Positions 7,682-15,959 of a stretch of DNA of 64,000 bases are shown piece by piece. The stretch is from positions 56,561 through 120,560 of the forward strand of contig JAOABH010000008.1 in the NCBI GenBank assembly GCA_026418455.1, in the 5' to 3' direction. Position 1 is the stretch's first letter; each line of letters opens with the position of its first letter. Both the position numbers and the translations under genes were made by a program. The notes beneath the pieces were generated by a model. It did not search any database. It was given only the letters and a program-made list of their open reading frames with translations, and was not told the origin of the DNA. Source of the DNA: Hydrogenothermaceae bacterium (GTDB lineage: Bacteria > Aquificota > Aquificia > Aquificales > Hydrogenothermaceae).

Positions 7682-9418
7682 ATGGAACAAGATCCTACAA
7701 AAAAGAGGGTTTTCCTTGTTCTTAGAAAGATGGTTGATGAAGGGATAATTCCCGTTGAGAAAGTGAGGGGAAATCCAAATATAACACCGAATAAACATTT
7801 TACAGATGTACTTGTCTATTTAATAAATGAAGGTATTGCAAACCAGGAGCAGGTAAAAGAGTTTTTTGTAAAGTTCCTTGGATATAAACCTTTCAATTCA
7901 GAGATACACAAAATAAATATAGATAAAGAAATCTTGAAAAATATATCTTACAGTTTCCTGCAAAAAAGAAAGTTAGTTCCTTTTGATTACTCTAATGGTT
8001 ATTTAAGATTGGCTATGTTGAATCCAACAGATAAAGAGTCCATAAATCAACTTAAATTTAACTTAAATGCAAGAAATGTTGAAGTTTTAGTTGCAACATT
8101 AAAAGAGATAGAGGAACTCCTAAGATCGATTTCCGTTTTGATTCCTGCAAAAGAGCTTCTAAGTGAGTTAGATATAGAGGCTGAAGTAGTCGAAGAGCAG
8201 ATTCACGAAGAGAAAACTTCGGAGGAACTCTTAAGGGCAGAAGCAGAAGAAACTCCAATTGTAAAAGCTTCAAGATTAATAATATCAAATGCTGTAATAC
8301 AGGGAGCTTCAGATATACATATAGAGCCGTTTGAAAAGGAGCTTAGAATTAGATACAGAATTGATGGTATTTTAAGGACTGTTCAGAAATTTCCCGTTTC
8401 TATCAAAGATGCTCTGGTTTCAAGATATAAGATAATGTCAAATTTGGATATATCTGAAAAGAGAATTCCACAAGATGGAAGGATAAGGATAAGTGTAAAC
8501 GGCAGAAGGATAGATTTAAGGGTTTCTACACTGCCTACAGTATACGGTGAAAAAGTTGTTATGAGGATTCAGGATGCTGAAAGTTACCTTTCTGTTAAAC
8601 TTGAAGATCTTGGATTTGAGCCTGATGATCTTGTTAAGATTAGAGAAGCAATTTACAGTCCATGGGGGATGGTTTTGGTTACAGGGCCTACAGGTTCAGG
8701 TAAAACTACTACTCTATATGCAGCTTTGATGGAAAGAAATAAAGAAGATGTTAATATTATGACAGCTGAAGATCCTGTTGAAGTTTCTATAGCCGGAATA
8801 AATCAGGTTCAAATAAAAGAAGAGATAGGATTGACGTTTGCAGCAGCTTTGAGAGCCTTTTTGAGACAGGACCCGGACATTATTCTAATAGGGGAGATAA
8901 GGGATAGAGAGACTGCTGAGATAGGTGTTAAAGCTGCCTTAACCGGACACTTGGTATTCTCAACTCTCCATACAAACGATGCACCTTCATCTATCACAAG
9001 GTTAGTTGATATAGGTGTTGAGAAGTTTTTAGTTTCAACCGCCGTAAATATGATTGTAGCCCAGAGATTAATAAGAAAACTGTGTAATAATTGTAAACAG
9101 CCGGCAAATTACGATAAGGAATTTTTGAAAGGTTTAGGATTCTCAGACGATGATATAGAAAATGGACAGTTTTTTGTCCATAATCCAAAAGGTTGTGAAA
9201 AATGTGGACATACAGGTTATAAAGGTAGAACAGCAGTTCATGAAATTCTAAAAGTTGACGAAAATATAAGAAAAGCTATAATTAATGATAGACCAGTTGA
9301 TGATATAAGAGAGATAGCTATAAAAAATGGAATGAGGACCCTTTATCAGGATGGACTTATCAAAATGAAAAAAGGATTGACAGATATTGCGGAGATAGAA
9401 AGGGTATTAATGAAATAA
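7682..9418 (+). CDS. pilB: Type IV pilus assembly ATPase PilB
   Basis: A 578-residue GspE/PilB-family hexameric ATPase that powers pilus extension. An N-terminal MshEN-like domain (about 1-170) is followed by the DIHIEP block, Walker A GPTGSGKTTT near residue 335, the Asp box TAEDPVE, Walker B with DIILIGEIRD, and the HLVFSTLHTND His box. A tetracysteine zinc element (CNNC near 468 and CEKC near 504), typical of PilB/GspE, lies near the C-terminus. The gene begins 60 bases from divergent accC; pilT and pilC follow at short spacing, forming the pilus motor operon. A GspE role is possible, but PilT beside it favours pili. Confidence 0.94.
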   Translation: MEQDPTKKRVFLVLRKMVDEGIIPVEKVRGNPNITPNKHFTDVLVYLINEGIANQEQVKEFFVKFLGYKPFNSEIHKINIDKEILKNISYSFLQKRKLVPFDYSNGYLRLAMLNPTDKESINQLKFNLNARNVEVLVATLKEIEELLRSISVLIPAKELLSELDIEAEVVEEQIHEEKTSEELLRAEAEETPIVKASRLIISNAVIQGASDIHIEPFEKELRIRYRIDGILRTVQKFPVSIKDALVSRYKIMSNLDISEKRIPQDGRIRISVNGRRIDLRVSTLPTVYGEKVVMRIQDAESYLSVKLEDLGFEPDDLVKIREAIYSPWGMVLVTGPTGSGKTTTLYAALMERNKEDVNIMTAEDPVEVSIAGINQVQIKEEIGLTFAAALRAFLRQDPDIILIGEIRDRETAEIGVKAALTGHLVFSTLHTNDAPSSITRLVDIGVEKFLVSTAVNMIVAQRLIRKLCNNCKQPANYDKEFLKGLGFSDDDIENGQFFVHNPKGCEKCGHTGYKGRTAVHEILKVDENIRKAIINDRPVDDIREIAIKNGMRTLYQDGLIKMKKGLTDIAEIERVLMK

Positions 9419-9429
9419 AGGAGTAAAAG

Positions 9430-10512
9430 ATGGCTGAAGAAGTAAAATCTCTATCTATTGATGAAATTGCGAGAGAAGCCGTATCTAGAAACGCAACAGA
9501 TATACATATAACAGCAGGTCTTCCACCGGTTATCCGTGTTGATGGAAAATTGATACCAATGGTAGGTTACCCAATTCTAACTCCTAAGGATTCTCAACAG
9601 TTCGTATACTCTTTCATGAATGAAAAGCAGAAAAGGACATTTGAAGAGAGAAAAGAGTTAGACTTTTCTTTTGGTATAAGAGGTATAGGAAGATTTAGGG
9701 TTAACGTGTTCTATCAGAGGGGAACTGTTGCAGCTGCTTTAAGAAGAATCCCTTATGAGATAAAACCTATGGAAGAGTTAGGGCTTATCCCTAAGGTTAA
9801 GGATCTATGTAAATTAAGTATGGGATTAGTTTTAGTTACAGGACCAACAGGCTCAGGTAAAACTACAACCCTTGCTTCAATGATAGATTATATAAATGCG
9901 AATTTCCCTCATCACATCATAACTATAGAAGATCCAATAGAGTATGTTTATCAGCACAGAAAATCTGTTATAGCTCAGAGAGAGATAGGAACAGATACAG
10001 ATGCTTTTCATATAGCTCTTAAATATGCTCTTAGGGAAGACCCTGATGTTATACTTGTCGGTGAGATGAGGGATTTGGAAACTATAAGAGCAGCTTTAAC
10101 TGCTGCAGAAACTGGTCACCTCGTATTTGGAACATTACACACAAACACTGCTGTTCAAACAATAAACCGTATAATAAACGTATTTCCTATGGAAGAACAG
10201 GATCAGGTGAGAACAGAACTTAGTTTTGTTCTTCAAGGTGTGATATCTCAGAGACTGTTACCTAAGATAGGAGGAGGGAGAGTGTTAATACATGAAGTTA
10301 TGATTCCAAATACCGCGATTAGAAACCTTATAAGAGAAAATAAGATCCATCAGATATATGGTCTTATGCAGACAGGTCAGGCTGAAAGTGGTATGCAAAC
10401 TATGAATCAATCTATCGTTAACGCTATTAAGAATAACCTTATAACACTGGAAGATGGATTTAGAATAAGTCCGGATCCTGAAGAGCTAAAGAGAATGTTA
10501 AGAATAACTTAA
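9430..10512 (+). CDS. pilT: Type IV pilus retraction ATPase PilT
   Basis: A 360-residue retraction ATPase. An N-terminal PAS-like domain is followed by Walker A GPTGSGKTTT near residue 138, the Asp box TIEDPIEYVY, Walker B with DVILVGEMRD, and the HLVFGTLHTNTA His box. The PilT-specific AIRNLIRE motif near residue 295 separates it from PilB and PilU-like proteins. It starts with ATG eleven bases after pilB, with AAAGGAG upstream. Together with PilB and PilC it gives the cytoplasmic and inner-membrane motor; pilins and secretin are not in the window. Confidence 0.95.
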   Translation: MAEEVKSLSIDEIAREAVSRNATDIHITAGLPPVIRVDGKLIPMVGYPILTPKDSQQFVYSFMNEKQKRTFEERKELDFSFGIRGIGRFRVNVFYQRGTVAAALRRIPYEIKPMEELGLIPKVKDLCKLSMGLVLVTGPTGSGKTTTLASMIDYINANFPHHIITIEDPIEYVYQHRKSVIAQREIGTDTDAFHIALKYALREDPDVILVGEMRDLETIRAALTAAETGHLVFGTLHTNTAVQTINRIINVFPMEEQDQVRTELSFVLQGVISQRLLPKIGGGRVLIHEVMIPNTAIRNLIRENKIHQIYGLMQTGQAESGMQTMNQSIVNAIKNNLITLEDGFRISPDPEELKRMLRIT

Positions 10513-10525
10513 ATGAGGTTTTGGT

Positions 10526-11737
10526 ATGCCCAGATTTAACTATGTAGCAAGAGATTCATATGGGTTTGTTCGGAAGGGAGTTATAGAGGCAGAATCTATA
10601 CAGCTTGCAGAGGAGAATTTAATACATCAAGGATTTAGAGATATTCAGATATCCGCTCAAAAGAAAATTGAGAGTGTGAAAAAGGAAATATCCCTGTTTA
10701 AGCCAAAAGTTAAGGAGAGAGATCTGGCAATATTTTCAAGACAGCTTGGTGCTATGCTCGGAGCAGGTATATCTATCGCGGCTGCTCTTGAGATATTAGC
10801 TGAGCAACTTCCAAATAAAACTATGAAATCAGCATTGGTAAAAGTAAGGGATGATGTGCTTTCCGGTAACTCCCTGTCAAAATCCATGTCAAAGTTTCCC
10901 AATGTGTTCCCAGAATTTATGATTAACCTTGTTGGAGCAGCTGAAGAGTCTGGTAAATTGGATGAAATTTTAAAAAGAGCGACTATCTACTATGAAAAGA
11001 TAGCTATGATTAAGGGAAAAATAAAGAGTGCTTCCTGGTATCCAATAGCCGTCGTTGTAATAGCCACACTTATAGTGGGAGGAATACTGACATTTATAGT
11101 TCCAACTTTTGCCCAGATATACGAAAGCTTTGGAGGAGAGCTTCCATTCTTAACGCAGATACTGATTAATATAAGCAATGGTATCCGGGGTAATATCCTG
11201 TATATAGTAGGTTTTATAGTGTTTATGATAGTAGGAAATTCTTACTTTTACAAGACAGCCACTGGAAAGGAGTTCTACCACAGGTTATTTCTGAAAATCC
11301 CAGTTTTAAAGAATATATTCCATAAGGGAGCCTTAGCTAAATTTGCAAGGACATTATCAACACTTATAAATGGTGGTGTTCCAATCTTAAGAGCTATAGA
11401 GATATCTTCAAAGACTGTTGGAAATGTTTTAATTGAAAAATCTCTGGAAAAAACAAAATTAGATGTGGAGAAAGGTAAAAGCTTAGCAGTATCCCTTGAC
11501 AAAAAGTATTTCCCGCTTATGTTTACTGCTATGGTGAATGTTGGAGAAAACACAGGAAGACTGGATGAGATGCTGGACACCATAGCAAACTTCTACGAAG
11601 ATGAAGTTGATAGAGAAGTGGATGCACTTATATCTCTACTTGAACCTATGCTTATGGTGGTAATCGGTGGTGTTGTAGGATTTATACTTATAGCACTCTA
11701 TCTACCTATATTCAAGATTGGTGAACTTATTAAGTAG
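10526..11737 (+). CDS. pilC: Type IV pilus inner-membrane platform protein PilC
   Basis: A 403-residue GspF/PilC-family integral membrane protein. It has two repeated GspF helical domains (about 65-188 and 268-390), each starting with a FSRQLGAML or FARTLSTLI segment and containing a GG.p or G.sL motif, with membrane segments near 170-190, 220-240 and 370-395. It anchors the pilus base and couples to the PilB and PilT ATPases. GAGG lies before the ATG. mnmA begins directly after its TAG with no gap. Confidence 0.95.
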   Translation: MPRFNYVARDSYGFVRKGVIEAESIQLAEENLIHQGFRDIQISAQKKIESVKKEISLFKPKVKERDLAIFSRQLGAMLGAGISIAAALEILAEQLPNKTMKSALVKVRDDVLSGNSLSKSMSKFPNVFPEFMINLVGAAEESGKLDEILKRATIYYEKIAMIKGKIKSASWYPIAVVVIATLIVGGILTFIVPTFAQIYESFGGELPFLTQILINISNGIRGNILYIVGFIVFMIVGNSYFYKTATGKEFYHRLFLKIPVLKNIFHKGALAKFARTLSTLINGGVPILRAIEISSKTVGNVLIEKSLEKTKLDVEKGKSLAVSLDKKYFPLMFTAMVNVGENTGRLDEMLDTIANFYEDEVDREVDALISLLEPMLMVVIGGVVGFILIALYLPIFKIGELIK

Positions 11738-12796
11738 ATGAAAAAAGTTGCAGTTGCTCTAAGTGGAGGCGTTGACAGTAGCGTCTCTGCTCTTTTACTA
11801 AAAAAACAAGGATACGATGTTATTGGTATCACATTAAAACTTTCTTCTGTTGATTTATGTGATCCAAATATTCAAGTCTGCTGTTCTACAAAGGATATAG
11901 TTGATGCAAAAAAAGTTGCTAACTTTCTTGAAATTCCCCATTATGTTGTAGATTGGCAGGATATCTTTAAAGAGAAGGTTATAAAATACTTTATAGATGA
12001 ACTTTTAACTGGAAAAACTCCAAACCCCTGTGCTATCTGTAATAGAGATGTAAAAACTGGACTTCTTGCAAAGTATGTTAAAAAGGTTTTAAAAGTAGAT
12101 TATCTTGCAACCGGACACTATATAAAAACGAGAGAGATGGATAAGGTTGGTAAGGTGATTTTAAGGGGATCCGATGAAAGTAAAGACCAATCATATTTTT
12201 TGTCTCTAATTGAGAGAGAAGTTTTGGACAGTCTTATATTTCCGGTTGGAGAGTTAACGAAAGAAGAAGTTAGAAAGATAGCCTCTGAACATAAAATACC
12301 AGTATCCCAGAAGAAAGAGAGTTTTGAGATATGTTTTACAGCCGGAAAAGAGCCTTATATATATCTATCTGAAATAGGAGTTAGAGAGAAAGTTGGAGAG
12401 GTGATACATATATCCGGTAAAGTGTTGGGAAAACACAGGGGTCTTTCTGCCTACACAGTTGGTCAAAGGAGGGGACTGTCTATTCCTTGGAAAGAGCCAT
12501 TGTATGTTATAGACAAAGATTATAAAAGAAATATTGTTATAGTTGGAGAAAAGGAACATCTTTTAACTGATTTTGCTAAAGCTAAAAATTTCAACTTCTT
12601 AGTGGATATTAAATTTTGGAAGGATATAAAAGTTCAAGGAAGATATAGACAGAAACCTGTTGAACTAAAAAGTTTTGAGTTTGATGGACAGTTTTTAACT
12701 GTCTACTTTAAAGAGCCTCAAGTAAAATTTGCCCCTGGACAGATATTAGCAGTATATCAGGAAGATATGCTTCTTGGTGGAGGTATTATATTTTAA
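11738..12796 (+). CDS. mnmA: tRNA-specific 2-thiouridylase MnmA
   Basis: A 352-residue enzyme that adds sulfur to C2 of the wobble uridine U34 in tRNAs for Lys, Glu and Gln. The PP-loop SGGVDSSV at residues 9-16 binds ATP for adenylation; one catalytic Cys is in the TPNPCAICNRD block and the other in SFEICF. GHYIKT and YTVGQRRGL are further family blocks. Length is normal. It is fused translationally to the pil operon (pilC stop directly followed by its ATG), which looks like packing rather than function. The MnmE GTPase that modifies the same base is at 24.1 kb. Confidence 0.95.
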   Translation: MKKVAVALSGGVDSSVSALLLKKQGYDVIGITLKLSSVDLCDPNIQVCCSTKDIVDAKKVANFLEIPHYVVDWQDIFKEKVIKYFIDELLTGKTPNPCAICNRDVKTGLLAKYVKKVLKVDYLATGHYIKTREMDKVGKVILRGSDESKDQSYFLSLIEREVLDSLIFPVGELTKEEVRKIASEHKIPVSQKKESFEICFTAGKEPYIYLSEIGVREKVGEVIHISGKVLGKHRGLSAYTVGQRRGLSIPWKEPLYVIDKDYKRNIVIVGEKEHLLTDFAKAKNFNFLVDIKFWKDIKVQGRYRQKPVELKSFEFDGQFLTVYFKEPQVKFAPGQILAVYQEDMLLGGGIIF

Positions 12797-12837
12797 AATC
12801 TGATAAAATTTTAAAATCAATTTTAGGAGGTGTAAAA

Positions 12838-13116
12838 ATGAAAAAGTTATTTCTTACTTTAGCCGTAGCTACAATAACAACTTCTTCTTTTGCAATAACA
12901 AAAGCTGATGCTGAGAAAAAGATGGCTCAGTATTTTGGAGATACAAAGAATTACACTATTTCAGTGTGTGAAAGTCAGAAATACTACATAGGTGAAGTTT
13001 ATCTTAAGGGATATGAAGGAGTATCTACCGTTAGAAAACTTTATGTAAATAAAGAGACTGGAGATATAATCCCGGAGATGGCACAGGCTTCTGATTTCTG
13101 CTATATGATAAAGTAA
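12838..13116 (+). CDS. Small exported protein of unknown function
   Basis: Not recognised. The 92-residue product begins with a clear signal peptide (residues 1-19, MKK...TSSFA) and a strong AGGAGGTG ribosome site. The mature part of about 73 residues contains two Cys (in SVCES and DFCYM) that could form a disulfide, and a mix of short helix and strands resembling PepSY-like or other small periplasmic domains (AEKKMAQYFG...LYVNKETGDI). The stop overlaps the pfkA start by one base. Function unknown. Confidence 0.75.
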   Translation: MKKLFLTLAVATITTSSFAITKADAEKKMAQYFGDTKNYTISVCESQKYYIGEVYLKGYEGVSTVRKLYVNKETGDIIPEMAQASDFCYMIK

Positions 13117-14090
13117 TGAAGAGAATTGGACTACTTACAAGTGGTGGAGACTGTCCCGGACTTAATGCCTGTATAAGGGCTGTTGTCCGGACAGCCTCAT
13201 TTTACTCATTGGAAGTTTACGGTTTTAAAAGAGGTTTTAAAGGTTTGATAGATAATGATTATTCTGTTCTTGACTATAAATCCGTAGCAGGTATCCTTCA
13301 AAAAGGAGGTACCGTATTACTTACAGCTCGGGAGCCAAGATTCAAAGATTACAACTTCCGTAAGTTGGCTTATGAGAATCTTAAAAATTTAGGTATAGAT
13401 AGTTTAATAGTTATAGGAGGAAACGGTAGCTTTCAGGGAGCTAATCTGTTGGCTTCAGAGTTTGATTTAAATGTGGTAGGAATACCAAAGACGATAGACA
13501 ATGATATATACGGCACAGAGTATGCTATAGGTTTTGATACAGCTGTAAATAATGCTATGGATGCCATAGATAAAATAAAAGATACAACGGTATCCCATGA
13601 AAGGATATTTATAGTTGAAGTAATGGGAAGAGACAGTGGATTTATAGCTTTGGAAGTTGGGATAGCAACTGGAGCCGAGATTACAATTATTCCGGAGTAT
13701 CCATTTCCTCTACATGTTATAGAGGAGAAAATAGTTAAATCCAAGGATATGGGAAAAAATTTTGCAATAATAGTTCTCGCAGAAGGAGTAACTTCTGCAA
13801 AACAGCTTTCAGAGATACTCAATGAAAGGTTAAAGGATAAGGGTATAGGTGATATAAGATACTCTGTTTTGGGATACATCCAGAGAGGAGGTTCCCCTAC
13901 AGCCTATGACAGGATCATGGCATCAAGATTTGGATACTTTGCAGTTAAAAAGTTGGTTGAAGGTGAGAGAAACTTTATGGTAGCTTTTGAAAATGGAATG
14001 ATAGTTAGCAAGCCTTTAGGTATCTCTTTTGGTAAGGTGAGAATTCCGGATATAGAAGAGTATCAACTTAATAATATTCTCTCTTTGTAG
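13116..14090 (+). CDS. pfkA: 6-phosphofructokinase (phosphoryl donor uncertain)
   Basis: A 324-residue phosphofructokinase A-type enzyme converting fructose 6-phosphate to the 1,6-bisphosphate. It shows the N-terminal TSGGDCPGLNA phosphate loop, the TIDND catalytic block with the Asp base, EVMGRDSGF and GYIQRGGSPTAYDR substrate-binding segments. Two positions used to predict the phosphoryl donor disagree: GGNGS retains the Gly (E. coli Gly104) of ATP enzymes, although the preceding Asp103 is Asn, whereas PKTIDND has the Lys (position 124) of PPi enzymes. It could be ATP- or pyrophosphate-dependent. The ATG overlaps the upstream stop. Confidence 0.92.
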   Translation: MKRIGLLTSGGDCPGLNACIRAVVRTASFYSLEVYGFKRGFKGLIDNDYSVLDYKSVAGILQKGGTVLLTAREPRFKDYNFRKLAYENLKNLGIDSLIVIGGNGSFQGANLLASEFDLNVVGIPKTIDNDIYGTEYAIGFDTAVNNAMDAIDKIKDTTVSHERIFIVEVMGRDSGFIALEVGIATGAEITIIPEYPFPLHVIEEKIVKSKDMGKNFAIIVLAEGVTSAKQLSEILNERLKDKGIGDIRYSVLGYIQRGGSPTAYDRIMASRFGYFAVKKLVEGERNFMVAFENGMIVSKPLGISFGKVRIPDIEEYQLNNILSL

Positions 14091-14094
14091 AAAG

Positions 14095-14367
14095 ATGAAA
14101 ATAACAGAAGTAAGAGTATATCCATTTGATACCGGTAAGATAGGTGGCAGAGTTAGAGCTGTGGCAGAAGTCATCATAGATGATATCTTACTTATTAAGG
14201 ATATAAAGATAGTTCAGTCAAAGACCGGCGGACTTTTTCTCAGCTTTCCAAAAAAGAGAAGTTCTTCCGGAAAGTTTGTTGACATCGTTCAACCTCTCGA
14301 TAAAGATTTTTCTGAGAGTATAAGAAGAGCTGTTGTTGACAAGTATAAAGAGATGATGCAGATATAA
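14095..14367 (+). CDS. spoVG: SpoVG family protein
   Basis: A 90-residue member of the SpoVG family, recognised by the MKITEVRVYP start, the V.IDD....DIKIV block and FLSFPKKR. In Firmicutes SpoVG affects septation and gene expression and binds nucleic acid; in a non-sporulating thermophile the role is unknown, and a DNA- or RNA-binding regulator is the best guess. It begins four bases after pfkA and is followed at twelve bases by resB, with CGGAGG between. Confidence 0.92.
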   Translation: MKITEVRVYPFDTGKIGGRVRAVAEVIIDDILLIKDIKIVQSKTGGLFLSFPKKRSSSGKFVDIVQPLDKDFSESIRRAVVDKYKEMMQI

Positions 14368-14379
14368 CGGAGGAAAACA

Positions 14380-15909
14380 TTGTTAAAAAAGATAGTTTCA
14401 ATTTTAGGAAATGTTAAACTTGGTGTTGGGTATCTTATTGCCCTGGCATTACTGTCTGTACTTGGATCCACATATATAAAACAGGGAGAGACATATGTAA
14501 CTTACTACAAAGAGTACGGAGAGTTTTTTGCAAAAATTATCTGGATGACTTATCTGAATAATGTCTTCCATGCTTGGTATTATCAGCTTTTAATAGTTCT
14601 TGTCGCTGTTGCGGTGATTGCAGCAACCATAGATAGGTTTCCATCTATATATAAAACAGCCTATGGTAAAGTTGAGAAAAAGATGACAGAAGGTCTTCAA
14701 AAGAAGCCTTCTACAATAAAAATATCTACTAAGGAAGATATTAAAACCGTTTTTGATAAGATGGTATCTTTTTTACAGGATATAGGATTTAAAAAAGCTG
14801 AGGTAATTAAGGAAAATTCTGGGGAAGTTTATATATACGCAGAAAAAGGTAGAGAATCAAGACTTGGTATGCTTGTAACTCATATAGGTATAGTTGTTTT
14901 CTTGGTAGGAGCATTTATAGGATCTGTATTAGGGGTTAGAGGTCAGATAGAAATCCCGGAAAGTGAAAAAGCGGATTATATAAGAAAATACAGGGAAGGG
15001 TCTCTTGTTCCAGGAGATGAGATATACAAACTTCCTTTTGAGATATATGTCAAAAGGTTCTGGCTTGATTTTTATGATAGTAAAGAGTTTGCCGGAGCAG
15101 TAAAATCATATAATAGTGATATCGATATTATAGAAAATGGAAAGGTTGTAAAAAATGGAATTGTAAAGGTTAATGAGCCTATAGACTATAATGGGTATAG
15201 GATATTCCAGACATCTTATGGGAAGACGGGAGAGATGAAAGAAGCTGATATAGTTGTAGTAGAGTATAAAAAACTTATAGATATAATTGAGAAATCTCAA
15301 CTTTTAAATAACCAGTTAGCTCAAGCCAAAGACGATCAAAACTCAGCACAGATAGAAAAACAACTCAGAGATTTACAGAGACAGACGGTAGAGTTCTTTA
15401 ACAACGGAAAGAAGATTAAATACAGATTTAATGAAAAAAGTATATTTTTTGACGGCAATCAACTTACAGTTATAAATCAAACATTAAACTATAAAAATCC
15501 TGCTTTAGTCCAACAGGATGTTTATGACCCTCTTTTGATAGTAAAAGTAAGTTATAACGGTAAAGAGTTTAACATGCCGATAGCTGCTGATCCAAATGTA
15601 GGGATAGCAGCTTATGAGAGATTTGTTAAACCTTATAACTTTCCATACATAATGTTTATAGAAAAATTTGAACCAAGATATTTTACAGGTCTTCAGGTTA
15701 GCTACTTCCCTGGAACTACGCTTATCTGGATCGGAACAGTTATAGTAGTTCTGGGAACAATGCTTGCTTTCTATACTGTCCACAGAAGAGTGTGGATAAA
15801 GATATCAGATAACGGACAGAATAGGGAGGTTTACATAGCCTCTTACTCTCAGAAGTTTAAGGAGTCCTTTGAGGAAAAAATAAGGGAAACTATAAAGTCC
15901 TATTTATGA
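14380..15909 (+). CDS. resB: Cytochrome c biogenesis protein ResB/Ccs1
   Basis: A 509-residue membrane protein of the system II (Ccs) cytochrome c assembly pathway, which delivers haem to apocytochromes outside the membrane. It starts LLKKIVSILGNVKLGVGYLIAL; three N-terminal membrane helices fall near 13-30, 63-85 and 165-188, then a large periplasmic domain (about 190-440), and a final helix near 448-470. The start is TTG with CGGAGG upstream. The CcsA/ResC partner is not in the window. It fits the cytochromes c at 34 kb and the TlpA-like protein at 4.3 kb. Confidence 0.92.
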   Translation: MLKKIVSILGNVKLGVGYLIALALLSVLGSTYIKQGETYVTYYKEYGEFFAKIIWMTYLNNVFHAWYYQLLIVLVAVAVIAATIDRFPSIYKTAYGKVEKKMTEGLQKKPSTIKISTKEDIKTVFDKMVSFLQDIGFKKAEVIKENSGEVYIYAEKGRESRLGMLVTHIGIVVFLVGAFIGSVLGVRGQIEIPESEKADYIRKYREGSLVPGDEIYKLPFEIYVKRFWLDFYDSKEFAGAVKSYNSDIDIIENGKVVKNGIVKVNEPIDYNGYRIFQTSYGKTGEMKEADIVVVEYKKLIDIIEKSQLLNNQLAQAKDDQNSAQIEKQLRDLQRQTVEFFNNGKKIKYRFNEKSIFFDGNQLTVINQTLNYKNPALVQQDVYDPLLIVKVSYNGKEFNMPIAADPNVGIAAYERFVKPYNFPYIMFIEKFEPRYFTGLQVSYFPGTTLIWIGTVIVVLGTMLAFYTVHRRVWIKISDNGQNREVYIASYSQKFKESFEEKIRETIKSYL

Positions 15910-15959
15910 TAAAATTTTTAACCTAATGAGACTTACTTTTACTTTAAGGGGAGTATACT

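Noticed and set aside
13433..13879. A 148-codon minus-strand ORF inside pfkA
   Set aside because: It is a shadow frame of conserved pfkA sequence, with no motif and no ribosome site.
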